From the NCBI GenBank assembly GCA_026873275.1, contig JANTUC010000011.1, forward strand, positions 124,001 through 188,000: 64,000 nt of DNA, read 5' to 3'. A model generated the notes under the pieces. The model worked only from the letters and a program-made list of their open reading frames with translations, had not been told where the DNA came from and did no database searches. The stretch's first letter is position 1. Every line of letters begins with the position of its first letter. The position numbers were made by a program, and so were the translations under genes. The DNA is from Pseudopithomyces maydicus (lineage: Eukaryota; Ascomycota; Dothideomycetes; Pleosporales; Didymosphaeriaceae). Shown here one piece after another: positions 11,255 through 23,313 of this stretch.

Positions 11255-11556
11255 GTTGACTACTCGGGTGGAGAGAGCACTTCAGATGGTTCATGGTGTC
11301 GCGGTCGTTCCATGGGATACACGCATCGGGAGTCTATGACGTAACGCGCTTTAAGCTTTCACTACGTCCGCACAGGGACATAACTATGAACAACCATTAC
11401 GATTCTGAGATTTTTTACAACCGGGTTTTGTTTTGTGTTCCCAATACCGTCGTGCTCAAGCGCATAGCGCGAGCTTCCTAAAACGCCGTCTTTCAAGTTC
11501 CAGCCATACCATACCTAACCCTGATCCTTTTCATAAACCATAGAAGCTCGTTAATC
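11255..11556. other. Short intergenic region, no gene seen
   Basis: About 300 bases between the DUF4385-like start and the 3' end of the Ca2+-ATPase gene. No feature is seen apart from the expected promoter of the former. Confidence 0.45.
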
Positions 11557-14500
11557 TTACACAATACCCTTCTCAGCATCGCCAGACACCTGAATCGTCT
11601 CAACAGGCGACTTGCCCCTCCCCACATAACTCGACCCGTCGCTCGCGCCGTCTTCAATCCCCTTGCCTTTCTTCTTCGACTTCAGCTTCGCCGACACCCG
11701 ATCTGTAACGCGCGCAAGCGGGCGGTAGACAGCGACGAACGGCACGCCGACGACGCTCGCAATGGCGCCGAACCATGCGTCGGGGAACAGCCTCACGCAC
11801 ACACCCCACGGCACACACAGTAGTGCAACGACCACGCTGATGGCCCACTGGTTGCCGTTCAGCTCCACGATGCTGAAGGCTGTGCTTCCGAAGTAGATGA
11901 TGACGACCTGGCATCCTATCATGATGACGTTCATCGCGATGAAGTAGTAGTTTTTGTGGATGCCGACGAAGATGTTGAGCTTGTTGTCCAGACGGCGGTT
12001 GTTGTATTGGTTGAATATCTGCAGCCAGACGAAGACGTTGAAGATGATGGTTCGCATCTCGGCCTCGGGGTAGGGGAGGAATTTAGGTCCCGCAAAGTGC
12101 AGGATGAAGGTTGCGGTCATTTGGAAGAGAGCTTGGCCGATGATCATCTTCCACATGGTGAGGCTTATGATGGAGGCGGTGCGGGGAGTGGGCGGTCGGT
12201 CGAGGATCTCGTCGTTGGGTGGGTCGGTGGAGAGCGAGAGCGCGGCGAGGGAGTCCCTGTTAGGCATGAGTAAGATGATGGGTGGGCGATGTGGGTAGCT
12301 AAACTTACATGAACAGGTTTATCCAGAGGAGCTGGACGGCAGTGAGAACGGAGCGCATTTCAGGGTCTTGGATTGCCGTGACGAAGGCGACTACCATGGC
12401 GGTGATGTTGACCGTGATCTGAAATTGGAGGAACTTTTGCACGGCGTCGTTCACAGCACGACCCCACATCAAGGCTGTCAAGATGGACGCAAAGTTGTCG
12501 TCCATCAGGATGATTGCGGATGCCTCCTTCGCCACCTCGGTACCGGATATGCCCATGGAAAAGCCAATGTCTGCGGCTTTGAGTGCTGGCCCGTCGTTAG
12601 TTCCATCGCCCGTGACCGCAACGATGCCACCTAGTTGGCGCAGTCTAGTGACCAAAATCCTTTTGTCTTCAGGGGATGAACGAGCAAGCACCTGTAGTCG
12701 GGGAAGTGTTGCATCCATCTCCTGGTCGCTGAGTTTTCTGAATTCCGGTCCTTCCATCACAACACCGTCGGTGTAGATCCCGCATTCAGTTGCAATGGCC
12801 TTGGCTGTGACGATGTTATCGCCTGTTACCATACGAACCACGACGCCTGCATGCTTGCACTTGGCCACCGCTTCTGGTACGCCAGGTCGAAGGGGGTCTT
12901 GTATGCCGACCACTCCCACATACGTCATGCCATTGAGCAGAGATCCCAAATCCGCAGCTACAGAAAGATCGTCTGGGTTAGCAGCACCTTGTGGAGGCCA
13001 TTGAGAGAAGTCTTTGTAAATGAGACCGATTGTGCGGAGCGATTGCTGAGCATACGAGTCTATCACTGCCGATATCGCCTTCCTGCGATTGAAATCCATG
13101 GGAACATCGCCGGTAGGTAGCGCAAGTGAGGTGGCGAACCTAAGGAGAATTTCTGAGGCACCTTTGACGAGTAAACGGTAGGTGCCGTCGGGTAGTTTCT
13201 GCACTGCACCCATGCACTTGCGACTGGAGTCGAACGGGAGCATCTGAACCAGTTGCGCACTCGTGCGTTCCTGAGAAAGCGAGCTCATACCCAGGACATT
13301 CTTCGCAAACCCAAGGAGAGCCGTTTCTGTCTTCGAACCGACAAAACCGAATTCCCCACCATCGCCTTCAAACGCTGTCGAGTTGATGGCAATGGATTCG
13401 ATCAAGAGTCGCTTCTGTTGCGCAGTGAGGCGCTGGGCAAATTGCGACGACCGACTCTCCGACGATCCGGGGTTCTTGTCGTCAAAGAAGTCTTCTCCAA
13501 AAGTTCCTGTTACAACGGTCATTTTGTTCTGCGTCAGGGTTCCGGTCTTGTCAGAGCAGACTGTGGTCGCGTTTCCCATGGTTTCGCACGACTTCAAGAT
13601 ACGGACGAGGTTGTTCATTTTGACCATCTGCGAGGTCGCGAATGCGAGCGACAGGGTGATGGCCAGTGGTAAACCTTCGGGCACGGCGACAACAATGATT
13701 GTCACAGACACGATGAGAATATCCATGAACTTGGAAGCTTTCTCAGCGGGACCGAGGGGGCTTCCTGGGAACGTGGCGACTAATCGGAAAAGAAGAATGA
13801 GAAGGAGCAAGAACGAGGCGAAGCTAGCGAGCTTTGCTATCGACTTGGCAAGCTTGTCGAGCTTGATCTGCAGAGGTGTCTGTTCTGGATCCTGGCGCAT
13901 GGCCATGAGGATTTTACCATAGCTGGAGTTGACACCGATTGAAGTCACAAGATCTGAGTTCATTAGCAAAAGGCTTCCGCGGGCCTGACCTAACTTACAA
14001 GTACCAACACCCTCCAGTACTTTGCTCCCGGAAATAATAAACGGATCAAGATCCTTCGCATCGTGGTGACCACGCTCCAGCAAACGCAACACTTGCTCCG
14101 CATTCGTCTTCTTCATCTGATCAGACTCTCCAGTCGCCGAGCTCTCATCGCACTTCACGTTGTGTCCAGAGATAAACACACCATCTGCCGGAATGAGATC
14201 ACCAGGCTCCATATGCAGAACATCCCCCACCAAGATATCGTAAACAGAGATGGTGAAAGATTTTCCCGACCGAATTACTTTAACCTCGCGAGCTTCCTTC
14301 TTTGCATTCAATCTTACGAAAGCACGTTCTTTTTGGAAGTCATTGACAGCGCCCACCAGAACGACCACAACGATGGAAACGCAGATGGCGCACCCTTCGA
14401 TCCAGTCGACGGAAGGCGGGGCTCCAGGACCATGATCCACTCCAAAGGTCTCGTATAACCCGAGAGCCAGAGAAATAACAGCTGCGACTGTAAGTAATAC

Positions 14501-15346
14501 AAGGACACTCTCTCGGTAGTACCTGATCGGATTCAACGTTAGAACACTGGGAGCGATCGCTATCCGGGCTACTTACGCTTCCCACGCCAATTTGAAGAAC
14601 GATTTCGGTTTCCTGGTAGGCAGCACGTTCGTACTGAACACGCGCTTACGATCATAGAACGCATCGCCGGCATGCGACTCTGCGCCCGAGGCTGCGGTCT
14701 CAGAAACATCAACATGGCGGACCTCCACCGGCCGAGGGAGCGTCGATGCGATACCGCGTGCCTTTCGGTACTGCTTGGTGACTTCCTCAAAGGATATCGA
14801 ACCTGCCAGCTCCGTCTCTTCCAGGCTTAATCCGGCATCGACATCTGTCCTCAGACCGGTTTCAAGGCCTGGAAGCCCGCCAAGCGCAATGAAAGCACCC
14901 AGAGATTTTGGATTCAACATCTTATTCAGCTGCCCCGGTGAGAACGCAAACTTGTTATTGAGGACTGCGAAATCGTTTTCAGATCCCGGATCAGCCTTGA
15001 GCGCGTCATCGTGCAGGTACGATTCCAGTGTATGTGTTGATGCTCCGGCAGATGTCCCGGGAGGTGCCAGTGTAGCTTCACTTGCTGCCCGACTCCGGCC
15101 TGTGTATACGTTTGAACTGGATGCTGTGCTCTGGGCACTTGTCGATGGATTCCGAGAATGCATCTGTCTGAAAGATCGCTCTGGTGCCAGAGTCGCGGGC
15201 GAGATGTCATCGCCAGCTGTAACTGCAGTGAGTGTCTCCTCTGTGTTGGCACGCATCGGAGTCCTCGGAATCTCCACCGTGATCTCTGGGAGAGGTGGTA
15301 AGGACGCATTACCTGCGCGACCAGGCGCATCGTTTGGAGAAGCCAT
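11557..15346 (-). CDS. P-type Ca2+-transporting ATPase, PMC1 type
   Basis: Four exons (15346-14577, 14522-13999, 13953-12309, 12256-11557) join in phase to 1212 residues, typical for vacuolar/plasma-membrane P2B pumps. The protein imports Ca2+ into the vacuole (or exports it) with ATP. The first 200 residues are a Ser/Thr-rich cytosolic extension. Key elements: transduction motif DESSATGESD, PEGLPLAITL in helix 4, phosphorylation site DKTGTLTQNKM with Asp566, hinge TGDGTNDGPALKAADIGFSMG, and conserved C-terminal helices after NLFMDSLAALSLSTDPP. The introns sit at conserved-looking junctions and restore GVGTYLVTSIGVNSSYG. All motifs are intact, with no sign of decay. The Ser/Pro-rich tail after the last helix is short, so no plant-like calmodulin extension is seen. 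Confidence 0.95.
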
Positions 15347-16855
15347 GCTCAGCAGGCGGTCAAAAAAGAAAATGTGATATTACGAAAAAGTGATAAAATT
15401 GTAAGGTGCTCGCGATGGAGCACGATGACTTTCTAAACTGCATCGCGGTCAAGTTGATATAGTGATCTACGAACTGCTATGTTTCCTGCTGTGGGTCGGA
15501 TAATGGGCAAGGCGAGGCAAGAGCGGCGGCGACGGGCTCCAAGCCCGCGTGCCGAGAAGCATAGGATACAGAAGCAGACATGATGCCTAGAAAATATGGT
15601 GACATCTGAGGTCAACAGATATTGGGGCTGTGCAAATTGAGACAGATAGCTGCTCCTCTGACGTGGTTAGCAAGCATAATGGATGTGTTATCAACAGAGG
15701 GCGTGGCGAATCACAAGTACTTGAAACGGCCACAGAAACAAGAGGCTGAAGAGAAAACGAAGCGCGAAGGCAAAGAGTCTTGGAAGAAAGCTTGGGTGAG
15801 GTGGTCTTATGAGCTGGAGCGAGGGGAAGGCGACTATTGATGCGATTAATGTGATAGACAAGACTCTCGTTCAGCTGGCCACGGTGGAGCCCAGGGCCGT
15901 GCTGCACTTCAAGTTTTTAGCGCGCGTTCGGCAGTTGTAGCGTGTCTGGGGCTGATGAGACGCGCAGCTTCAGTAAAGTTTGACGTCCCATTCAGGGGCT
16001 AGGTCCGCACGTAAGTGTCGCTAGCCGACGAGCAATTCTTCGATGGCCGAACTTTTGCCATCAAATTCTATTTTCGATGTTCCCCAGTTACTGGTACGGC
16101 TTGGTTCCCATCGCGTTGGGCCGGACTGGACTGGAGCGAATGCGAGTAATCTCACAGCGTCCCTGCCAAGAGAGCCGGTGAATTGCAGGCGCAGACACAT
16201 GACTATCGGGAGGCTTGGGAGCATGGGCGCGTACGGGAAAGGGTCATGTCTCCGCGAAGCCCTATCGGTTGCCAACAACCAGAGTTCAACGAAGGAGTGC
16301 GGGCTGATCTCCGTGCTCCATGTGGGAGACTGGTGAAGGAATGCGGCGACTTTGCCAAGAAGGCCATGCAGGCGCGGAAGGACGTCCGCTTTCTCCGCGC
16401 GCTACTCGAAAAAGATCGATTAGCGAGGGAAAGTGCACGCGCATTATAAGACAGGGCAACAATTAATACAAGAAGTGTATGATTGCTGGGCGAAACGAGA
16501 ACGCATTAACACAACTGCACACTCCAGACAGACATCACCGTCGGAGCAACTCACTCTCGTCGTGGTGCGGGGGTTACTGCGCCAGATCTCCCCCATCTCT
16601 TCCTACAGCGGTTAACTAAAGGAAAGCTGAAGCGATTAGTCACCCATTTCCTGCCTGGCCAACTGGTTTCGCTCTATCTGTAAAACATCCCCAATTCCAT
16701 CTCCCGCCTTGTTGCTCCTCTGTCGCCCAACTCATTTAGTTCTTCGGGTCGTTCGATATCCGGTGCGGGATCCCCGACGTATTCGCTCCTGCTCTCCTGT
16801 CCATCCATCCCTGAGGCATCTCCCAAGACGAACGGCAACTTCGACATCCGAGATC
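15347..16855. other. Intergenic, divergent promoters, no gene seen
   Basis: 1.5 kb between the starts of the Ca2+-ATPase (-) and the Zn2Cys6 regulator (+). Open frames here (for example 15587-15907 on -, 16183-16449 on +) have no recognisable product and no splice logic. Confidence 0.5.
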
Positions 16856-18423
16856 ATGTGTCCATTCAGTATGGTGACCCATCATTCAAATGGCGTATAC
16901 ATACTGATTGACGAAGCATCGTTGCCAGCAGGCGAGCCGTCGGCGCGCTTTTCACCTACAGCAGTTCAAGATTGGGCCCCGCGACGAAAATCAGTCTCCA
17001 ACGCCTGTGAACGATGTCGAAGAAGAAAGGTATTCAGCGGTCCTTAGCCTCTACAAATTGCACAGTCTGAGAGTCTTGTAGATTCGGTGCGACGGGGACA
17101 CACCATGCGCAACATGTAAAAGATTCTCGTTAACATGTTTGTGCCCTCCGTTCAGACGCGATTTCTACTTGGAGCTAATTGGGTCCAGGTATAAGAACAC
17201 AAAAACCACGAGAAGTGGTCGCATCGTCAGTTCCACCCCCTGCGCTGCTCACCTGGGCACGCGCGATGTCACGTGACTGTACCAACACTCTTCTAGCGAA
17301 CATCAAGCGGCGCTAGAAAGTCGAATACACCAGCTCGAAGCCCAGTTGGCCGCCCATGTCAGCGCCCCGATGCACGGGATGGAGTCGATTGATGAAAATC
17401 TCATGTCTTCCACGCCCACAAGCTTCGATTGGGGTCAAAGCCCGCCGCCCCACCTAACGCTTGACACGAGTTTCTCTGCTTTCACTGCCGAACCCGCGCA
17501 GATGGACATTGCGACTTTTTCGGCTGGAAGCGCAAGTGGGAGACTGCCTTCCATAGCCATCACTGAATGTGAGCTCGTCCCCAACGCGGGCGTCGTCTCT
17601 TCACCAGCACCTTCGTTCTGGTCAGGCACAACCCGCGCGTCGTCCCCTGAGCGCCAACCAACAAGTGCTCCGTCCTATCCACCGATGGGTTATCGCCCGA
17701 GCCACAAGTCTTACACACCCTCACCAGGTCCACCCCCGCGACGGAATGGGATTTCATGGCCCAGAGAACCAAGCTGAAACCCGAAGCGCCGCAGAGTGGG
17801 AGCATGTCTCGCGCGACTTCCATCTCGTCAAACTCGATGGAAAGCGAAGAGCACGGCACGGAAGACGAGGACGATGTTCTCCCTCTAGCACCTGCGCCTC
17901 GTCTACCGCGCCCCGGACTTTTCGCCGCACACACCGAAAGCCCGCCCCCTGGCTCTGTACGATCGAGCTATACGGATAGAAGCAGGGCGCTCACCACCAC
18001 TCCGTTTCCCAGTCGTTTCGAAGCTGAGACTTTAACGTCCGAATTTGTTCAGTATCTCGAATCGGCAGATCAGAAGCTCTACTCCATCACCCCTGGCCTC
18101 TTCAGTCGATTCTGCGAGACTGTCTATCCGGATCCTAAGAAGAGGGGGTGACGCTTGACATTCCGGTTTCGACGCAGATGGCTCGTTTTCACGTTTTTCT
18201 GGCAATGGCCATCGGCATGAAGATGCGGATCAAGGACAGCACAGAAAGCACAAACTCGCTCCTGGATACTTGCTACGATCTGGCCATGCAACAGGCCTCG
18301 TCCGCACCGTTCTGGCAAGAGAGCGGCGGCGTCGAGGCCACGCAGCTCATGAACATCTTCGCGTCGATACGCAAAGAGCCGCAGTTCGCCCCCAAGCCCC
18401 TTCAGCCCTCCATGTCTTGGTGA
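16856..18423 (+). CDS. Zn2Cys6 transcription factor, short, with two apparent single-base breaks
   Basis: Exons 16856-17029, 17082-17188 and 17297-18423. The zinc cluster is complete: Cys51, 54, 61, 67, 70 and 77, split by intron 1 after RRRK. A likely dimerisation helix follows (HQAALESRIHQLEAQLA), then a long Ser/Pro-rich linker, then a partial middle-homology-like region around FARFH-type sequence (MARFHVFLAMAIGMKM). The reading frame is broken twice, at the C run 17733-17737 and the G run 18144-18148; each needs one more base to continue into homologous-looking sequence. With both, the protein would be about 469 residues, short for the family and ending soon after the partial homology region. 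It is either truncated in nature or further broken downstream. Start could also be Met at 16871. Targets unknown. Confidence 0.62.
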
Positions 18424-18893
18424 CACGTGCTTGGGGATGGTTTCTGCTGTCGTCTTTTGGCTCGTGGAGCATTTTCAAGTGGATTCGAGATGGCCTCGTC
18501 GCATCTGTATATCATTCTTGCATCATCTTCTTTGTACACATTTTTTCAGATATGCCAGCGCAATAGATTATTTTTCAAATACCCATAGCCCGTCGAAAGT
18601 GGAACACGCCTATTCTTAATTTAGGAGTATGGCATTTTTAAAATTGCCATCGTGATGTTTCGGGACTAGCCAATGATGAGCAACGGAGCTCAATTGGGAC
18701 TAAACGAGATGCGAGTCCCAGCCTCCCGATACGTCACTACGATACAACACAGCCTTGGATCGGGACATCACCAGCAGTACATATTTCCCGAGTAGTGCTG
18801 ACGGCTGAAATTTAATATTTTTTCCTTGATCCCCAGCGCTTCGAATCGCGATCACGACCATAACGAGTCGTTTTGCACACGGAAGCTGTATCC
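18424..18893. other. Intergenic, no gene seen
   Basis: About 470 bases between the regulator's stop and the SMI1-like start. Small open frames (18431-18619) could be degraded C-terminal regulator sequence but show no clear homology. Confidence 0.4.
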
Positions 18894-19974
18894 ATGGCGC
18901 GCCACAAAATTAATGTCTCGCGCCCATACGCAAACAAAACGATACCAGAACTACTGAAAATTCTCGACGAAAACTTCATCGCGTTACGAAAAGTTGAACC
19001 AGATGCGGGCATAGACATGTGCGTCATAGATGTCGAGGGGTGGCCCGACCAATTCACTACATTTTTGAAGGACCCAGCCTCGGAGGAACAGATAAACGCG
19101 ATAGAGGAGAGGCTAGCGGAGGAGATCCGCAAGGCGAAGGATCGAAGCGAAGAAGACGGAGATGATGAAGAGGATGAGGACGAGGGCGATGACGAGCCCG
19201 AAGACGAAGACGAAGACCAAGCGAACGAAAAACAAGCCAACGGAACCAAGCCCCCTGCAACGAACAACCACACCCACCACCCCGGCATCGAAAACGGAGA
19301 GAAAAAAGCCACAACCCACCTCCCCGAAGACTACAAGACCTTCCTCCGCCACTCAAACGGCTACTTCGTAACCGATCCCGACGACCAAACATGCCTCTTC
19401 TACAGCACCTCCGCCATCGATTTCAACATCGCCAAGTACCACGACTTCGACTTCACCCTGTTCGAAAACCCCATCGATCTCTCCGACTCGGCGCAGATCC
19501 CCCTCGGCGCCTTCCGCGGGTGCAGCGTCGGCGCAGGAGGCGACGAGGGGGCGCTCATACTCATAACGCCGGAGTGCACCCGCGAGATACTCGACGAGTT
19601 CGAAAGCGTGTATCAGGCGGCGAGCGAGGAGGTGAAGGGGGTGTATGATGAGGTGGCGAGGGAGAGGTTTGGGGGTTGGAGGCGCTGAGGAAGTGTGAGT
19701 GTTTGGTGTTGGAGTTGACGGATTCGGGGGCGGATCATGAGTTGTATTTGGGGTTTAGGGAGTACCTAGAGGGAACGGTGGGGTATGTGGTGGGTGAGAG
19801 AGAGAAGGTGGAGGGGGAGCAGGGGGTGTGAAAAGAGAGGGGGAGGGGGAGGGAGATAGGCTAGAGGGTAGGAAGAGGCGGAAGGTGGACAGGGATGATG
19901 AGGACGAGGGGGATGATGATGATAATGGGGATGGCGGTGGCGAGAATGAGAGCGATGATGAGGAAGATAGTTAG
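18894..19974 (+). CDS. SMI1/KNR4 (SUKH-type) domain protein with two apparent frame breaks
   Basis: Starts at ATG 18894 (MARHKINVSRP). Residues 1-75 are helical and a 40-residue Glu/Asp-rich stretch follows. Then comes the SMI1/KNR4 fold: LPEDYKTFLRHSNGYFV, a Phe/Tyr-rich core, IPLGAFRGCSVGAGGDEGALILI and a helix ending ERFGGW. In the given sequence the frame stops at 19688. One extra base near the G run 19671-19675 continues into EALRKCECLVLEL, and another at the G run 19822-19826 continues through KRRKVDRDDEDEG to a natural acidic tail and stop at 19972-19974. In yeast Knr4 coordinates cell-wall synthesis with the cell-integrity pathway; here only the domain is certain. Both breaks look like base-calling losses rather than decay. 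Confidence 0.72.
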
Positions 19975-21058
19975 GAAACTAGATATGGTCGAGGTAATGG
20001 TGATAAGGACGAGAATAGTGGTGTTTAAACTAGAGGATACTGATGACCTCTTCACCAGCTGCGACTTGAAGCCTATGTGAATGAATCCTACATCTTGCAC
20101 ACATTCTATATCTTATCGTGTGTACGCTATGTGGATGTTTTGTAGCAAACTTCTGTTAATGTTGTGCATATATACGTAGTATTGATACTATCAGTCATGA
20201 TACATATATTACCACTATCGCTAGGTATCAACGTAAGTACGCATGCAAAAGGAAATTACTACCAGAAATGTCCTTCTTGTTATGTAGCCTTTTTTGAATT
20301 GAGATTTCTATTTTGGTATTGACTTGGTGTACTAGTATTGTCGAGATTCAATTTTTATTTGTTTCTATTATTTCTTTACTAAGTATATTAAACCTTGTTG
20401 TATATTTAATCTGTATTCATTCTTAATTTTTGATTCAACAATAATATTATAATCATACAATAGAACGGGTGTCGAGATTTTCTTGAATAATAGATATGTT
20501 ATTATGTGCGATTGACAGGTGTTGGGATCGGAATCTCTCCCGAAGACGACCATAGGGTCGATGTATACGAAGAAAACTGTGAGATTGCCCTGACAACCCA
20601 TGCACTGAACCGACCATTTGTTATTTTTAGAAGCATAATAGCGCAGTATAGTTATTACTGTGTCTGAGTTGGTCCATTCTAGCAATCCACCAAACAATGT
20701 CCTCTTTTGACCGTACTTCGTCATGTGACCCTCAATCATCCACTGGTGGACATTCACGCCCTGCTCTGACCAACCACACCTTTCGGTTAAAGGACAGACT
20801 AATATTCAAACCTTGAAATTAAACGCCCAGGTCATCCAGTCCTCAGGCCGAAGTCGGGACCGTAGCAAACGTAAATAAACGTGTTGGGCGGCACGACAAC
20901 ACAACGTCACTCCGACCTCGGTTGTATGTAGGCGCCTGCGCTGATTTCCGGCTAGCGCGCCTCCCCCTCAAATACCTCAATGACGGTTGGTCGGCGATCC
21001 GTCCAGCGCATTCAACTATCTAACTCTCTTGTTGCTTAGAACTTGGAAGGCTTAGAAG
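19975..21058. other. AT-rich intergenic region
   Basis: Notably AT-rich between 20100 and 20500. An open frame at 20368-20757 (-) gives 129 residues of no recognisable family with an AT-driven composition; I do not call it. The last 100 bases before 21059 should hold the dehydrogenase promoter. Confidence 0.45.
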
Positions 21059-22769
21059 ATGGCCGCAGTAGACGGTGCAGAGGTAGCAAAGCATAACAAC
21101 CGGAAGTCTTGCTGGATTGTACGTTCTCCCATTCACCACCGACTAGCGTTTATTAATCAGTACCCCCACTCTACAGGTTCTCGACTCGAAAGTGTACGAT
21201 GTCACGAGTTTTGTTTCCAGACACCCTGGAGGAGCAGCGATCATTCTGAAGCAAGCAGGAACAGTACGTTTCTTCGTGAGACCTGCTCGCATTTTGGTTG
21301 CTAATTTTAATAGGACGCCACTGAAGAGTTCAAAAAGTATCATCCTCTGGTATATCGCCCAGAGCTCTTGAGCGAACAATACCCACTAATTCTGACTTGT
21401 AGGACTATGTACATGACTTACCGGATGGCAGCTTAATCGGACCCATCGATCCCAACACTCTAGGAAAGCTCAGAATACCGAAAGAAGTAAATGCATCTTC
21501 TGCGGAATCTGCCAATACAGAGAAAGAGATACCACATGTGACCTTGTGCGTCTCCTGCACTGATTTCGAGAAGGCGGCGAGAGCGGTACTGCCTCACAAG
21601 AGCGTAGTATATGCGAGCACCTCAGCAAACACTGGACTGTCGCTTAAAACCAATCTCGATGACTGGGGCCGTATCAACTTCCGCCCACGTGTCATGCGGA
21701 ACGTGGGCGACATCGATACCCGCCGCTCGATCTTTGGACACATCGCGCAATATCCTTTCTACGTTTCCCCGATGGGTACCTTGGGCGCCATCCATCCAGA
21801 AGCGGAACCGGAAATGATTCGCGGAGCCGTACGAAAGGGTGCGCACGTAGTAGTCAGCACGGCATCATCCAAGACTTCGCAGCAAATCATGCAGACGTGG
21901 ACTGATGAGCAGCAAAGACTCAAGAACGCAAGCCCAACGCAACTATTCTACCAATACTATATGCCAGTAGAGCGCAAGAAAGCAATCGAGCTGATGAGCA
22001 TTGTCAAAAACGCTGGATACAAAGGCCTCTGGATAACGGTCGACACCCCCGTATTAGGCAAGCGAACCGCCGATCGAGTGCTCCAAGCCGAAGAAGCGTT
22101 AGCTGTAGGCATGGATGAAGAGGGAACGGCCGAATGGGAAGCTGGATGCGAAAACACATTTGCGCCTGCGATGGGCGGCCGCGTGGTCAACGGACAGTTG
22201 AGCCCACACACCACATGGGAAGACCTGAAGTGGATACGAAAGGAGTGGGCTGGGCCTATAGTCCTGAAGGGCATTCAGTGCGCTGAAGACGCAAAGCTCG
22301 CCTATGAGCATGGTTGCGATGGGATTCTCCTGAGTAACCATGGCGGACGCCAGCTGCACACTGCACCGAGTGCCCTCATGACGCTGCTAGAAATACGCAC
22401 GTACTGCCCCGAGGTCATTGGGAAGCTTGAGATCTTCCTCGATGGGGGTTTGCGCGACGGCAGTGATGTGCTCAAGGCGCTTTGTTTGGGTGCTACGGCT
22501 GTGGGGGTGGGTCGGCCGTTCCTGTATGCGCTCGCAGCGTATGGCAGCCAGGGCGTAGAAAGGTGCATCGACGGTAAGTCTATTCCGTGTATAAAATTGT
22601 GGAGTAGTACTAATCGATTGTAGTGCTTGCCGAGGAGCTTTCTCTAGGTATGCGACTATTGGGCGTCACTGCTCTAGACCAACTGAAGCCCGAGATGGTG
22701 AACGCGACGCGACTCTTGAATGAGATGTGGAGGCCTGAGGGCAGCTTGAACATCAAGAGTCGTTTGTAG
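21059..22769 (+). CDS. Cytochrome b5-FMN alpha-hydroxyacid dehydrogenase (cytochrome b2-like)
   Basis: Five exons (21059-21118, 21177-21263, 21314-21349, 21403-22573, 22624-22769) give 499 residues. Residues 1-80 are a cytochrome b5 domain with heme ligands His36 (HPGG) and His59 (YHP). The rest is a TIM-barrel FMN domain: SPMGTLGAIHPEAE, LFYQYYM, WITVDTPVLGKR, VLKGI, catalytic SNHGGRQ with His374 and Arg377, and FLDGGLRDGSDVLKAL for FMN phosphate binding. The family oxidises L-lactate or related 2-hydroxyacids to 2-oxoacids. The protein starts directly with the b5 domain and has no mitochondrial presequence, unlike classical Cyb2, so a cytosolic location is inferred. Residue 380, usually Asp after NHGGRQL, is His, so lactate specificity should not be assumed. 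Confidence 0.92.
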
Positions 22770-23201
22770 ACGTTGAGGAAATTCATAGAGGTTTAAGTTG
22801 TCTTGTATGGAGAGCAGTGCCAGCCCGATCGATGACCCTGAGCTATGAAATTTCAAAGCTGCGAAAGCAAAACTACACCTGTTAAGACTTACAGATTTAT
22901 ACAAGCTCAAGAACATTGGGATTGAGTTCAACCCCAGTCCACACCCCCTAAATTCTGCGATTCACGCCGGTCATCTAACACGGGTCTAGTAGACGAGTCA
23001 CACGATATATATCAATTCTGGCTTTTAATTTTAGTCTGTCACTAGAGCCCAGCCTTAGTGCGTAAAATTTGTGTTTGTTGGGTGTGACTCCAGAAAGTTG
23101 AGGTTATCGGCGAGAATTTTTTCTGCGTCCCCACGCCAGCACCTCCAGCCAGTCTACCCACATATATATATTCAATTTTTTTCAAATTTTCCATCAAGAA
23201 C
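22770..23201. other. Intergenic, no gene seen
   Basis: Between the dehydrogenase stop and the tRNA gene. AT-rich DNA just before 23202 may serve the tRNA upstream region. Confidence 0.45.
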
Positions 23202-23313
23202 GGTGAGATGGCCGAGTTGGTTATGGCGCCAGGTTAAGGTTCAGTGCTTCAGCATTACTTAACATTATTTCCTGGTCACGAAAGTGGCGTGGGTTCGAGT
23301 CCCACTCTCATCA
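23202..23313 (+). tRNA. tRNA-Leu(AAG) with intron
   Basis: The 7-bp acceptor stem pairs GGTGAGA with TCTCATC, followed by discriminator A. A type-II D-arm (TGGCCGAG) follows, then anticodon stem CCAGG with loop TTAAGG (anticodon AAG), an intron of about 29 nt starting one base after the anticodon, the 3' half CCTGG, a long variable arm (TCACGAAAGTGGC) and a perfect T-arm GTGGG-TTCGAGT-CCCAC. A run of six T about 35 bases downstream may terminate RNA polymerase III. The intron position is canonical for eukaryotic tRNAs. Confidence 0.9.

Noticed and set aside
20368..20757. 129-codon minus-strand frame in AT-rich DNA
   Set aside because: No family resemblance; lies in AT-biased sequence where chance products look like this.
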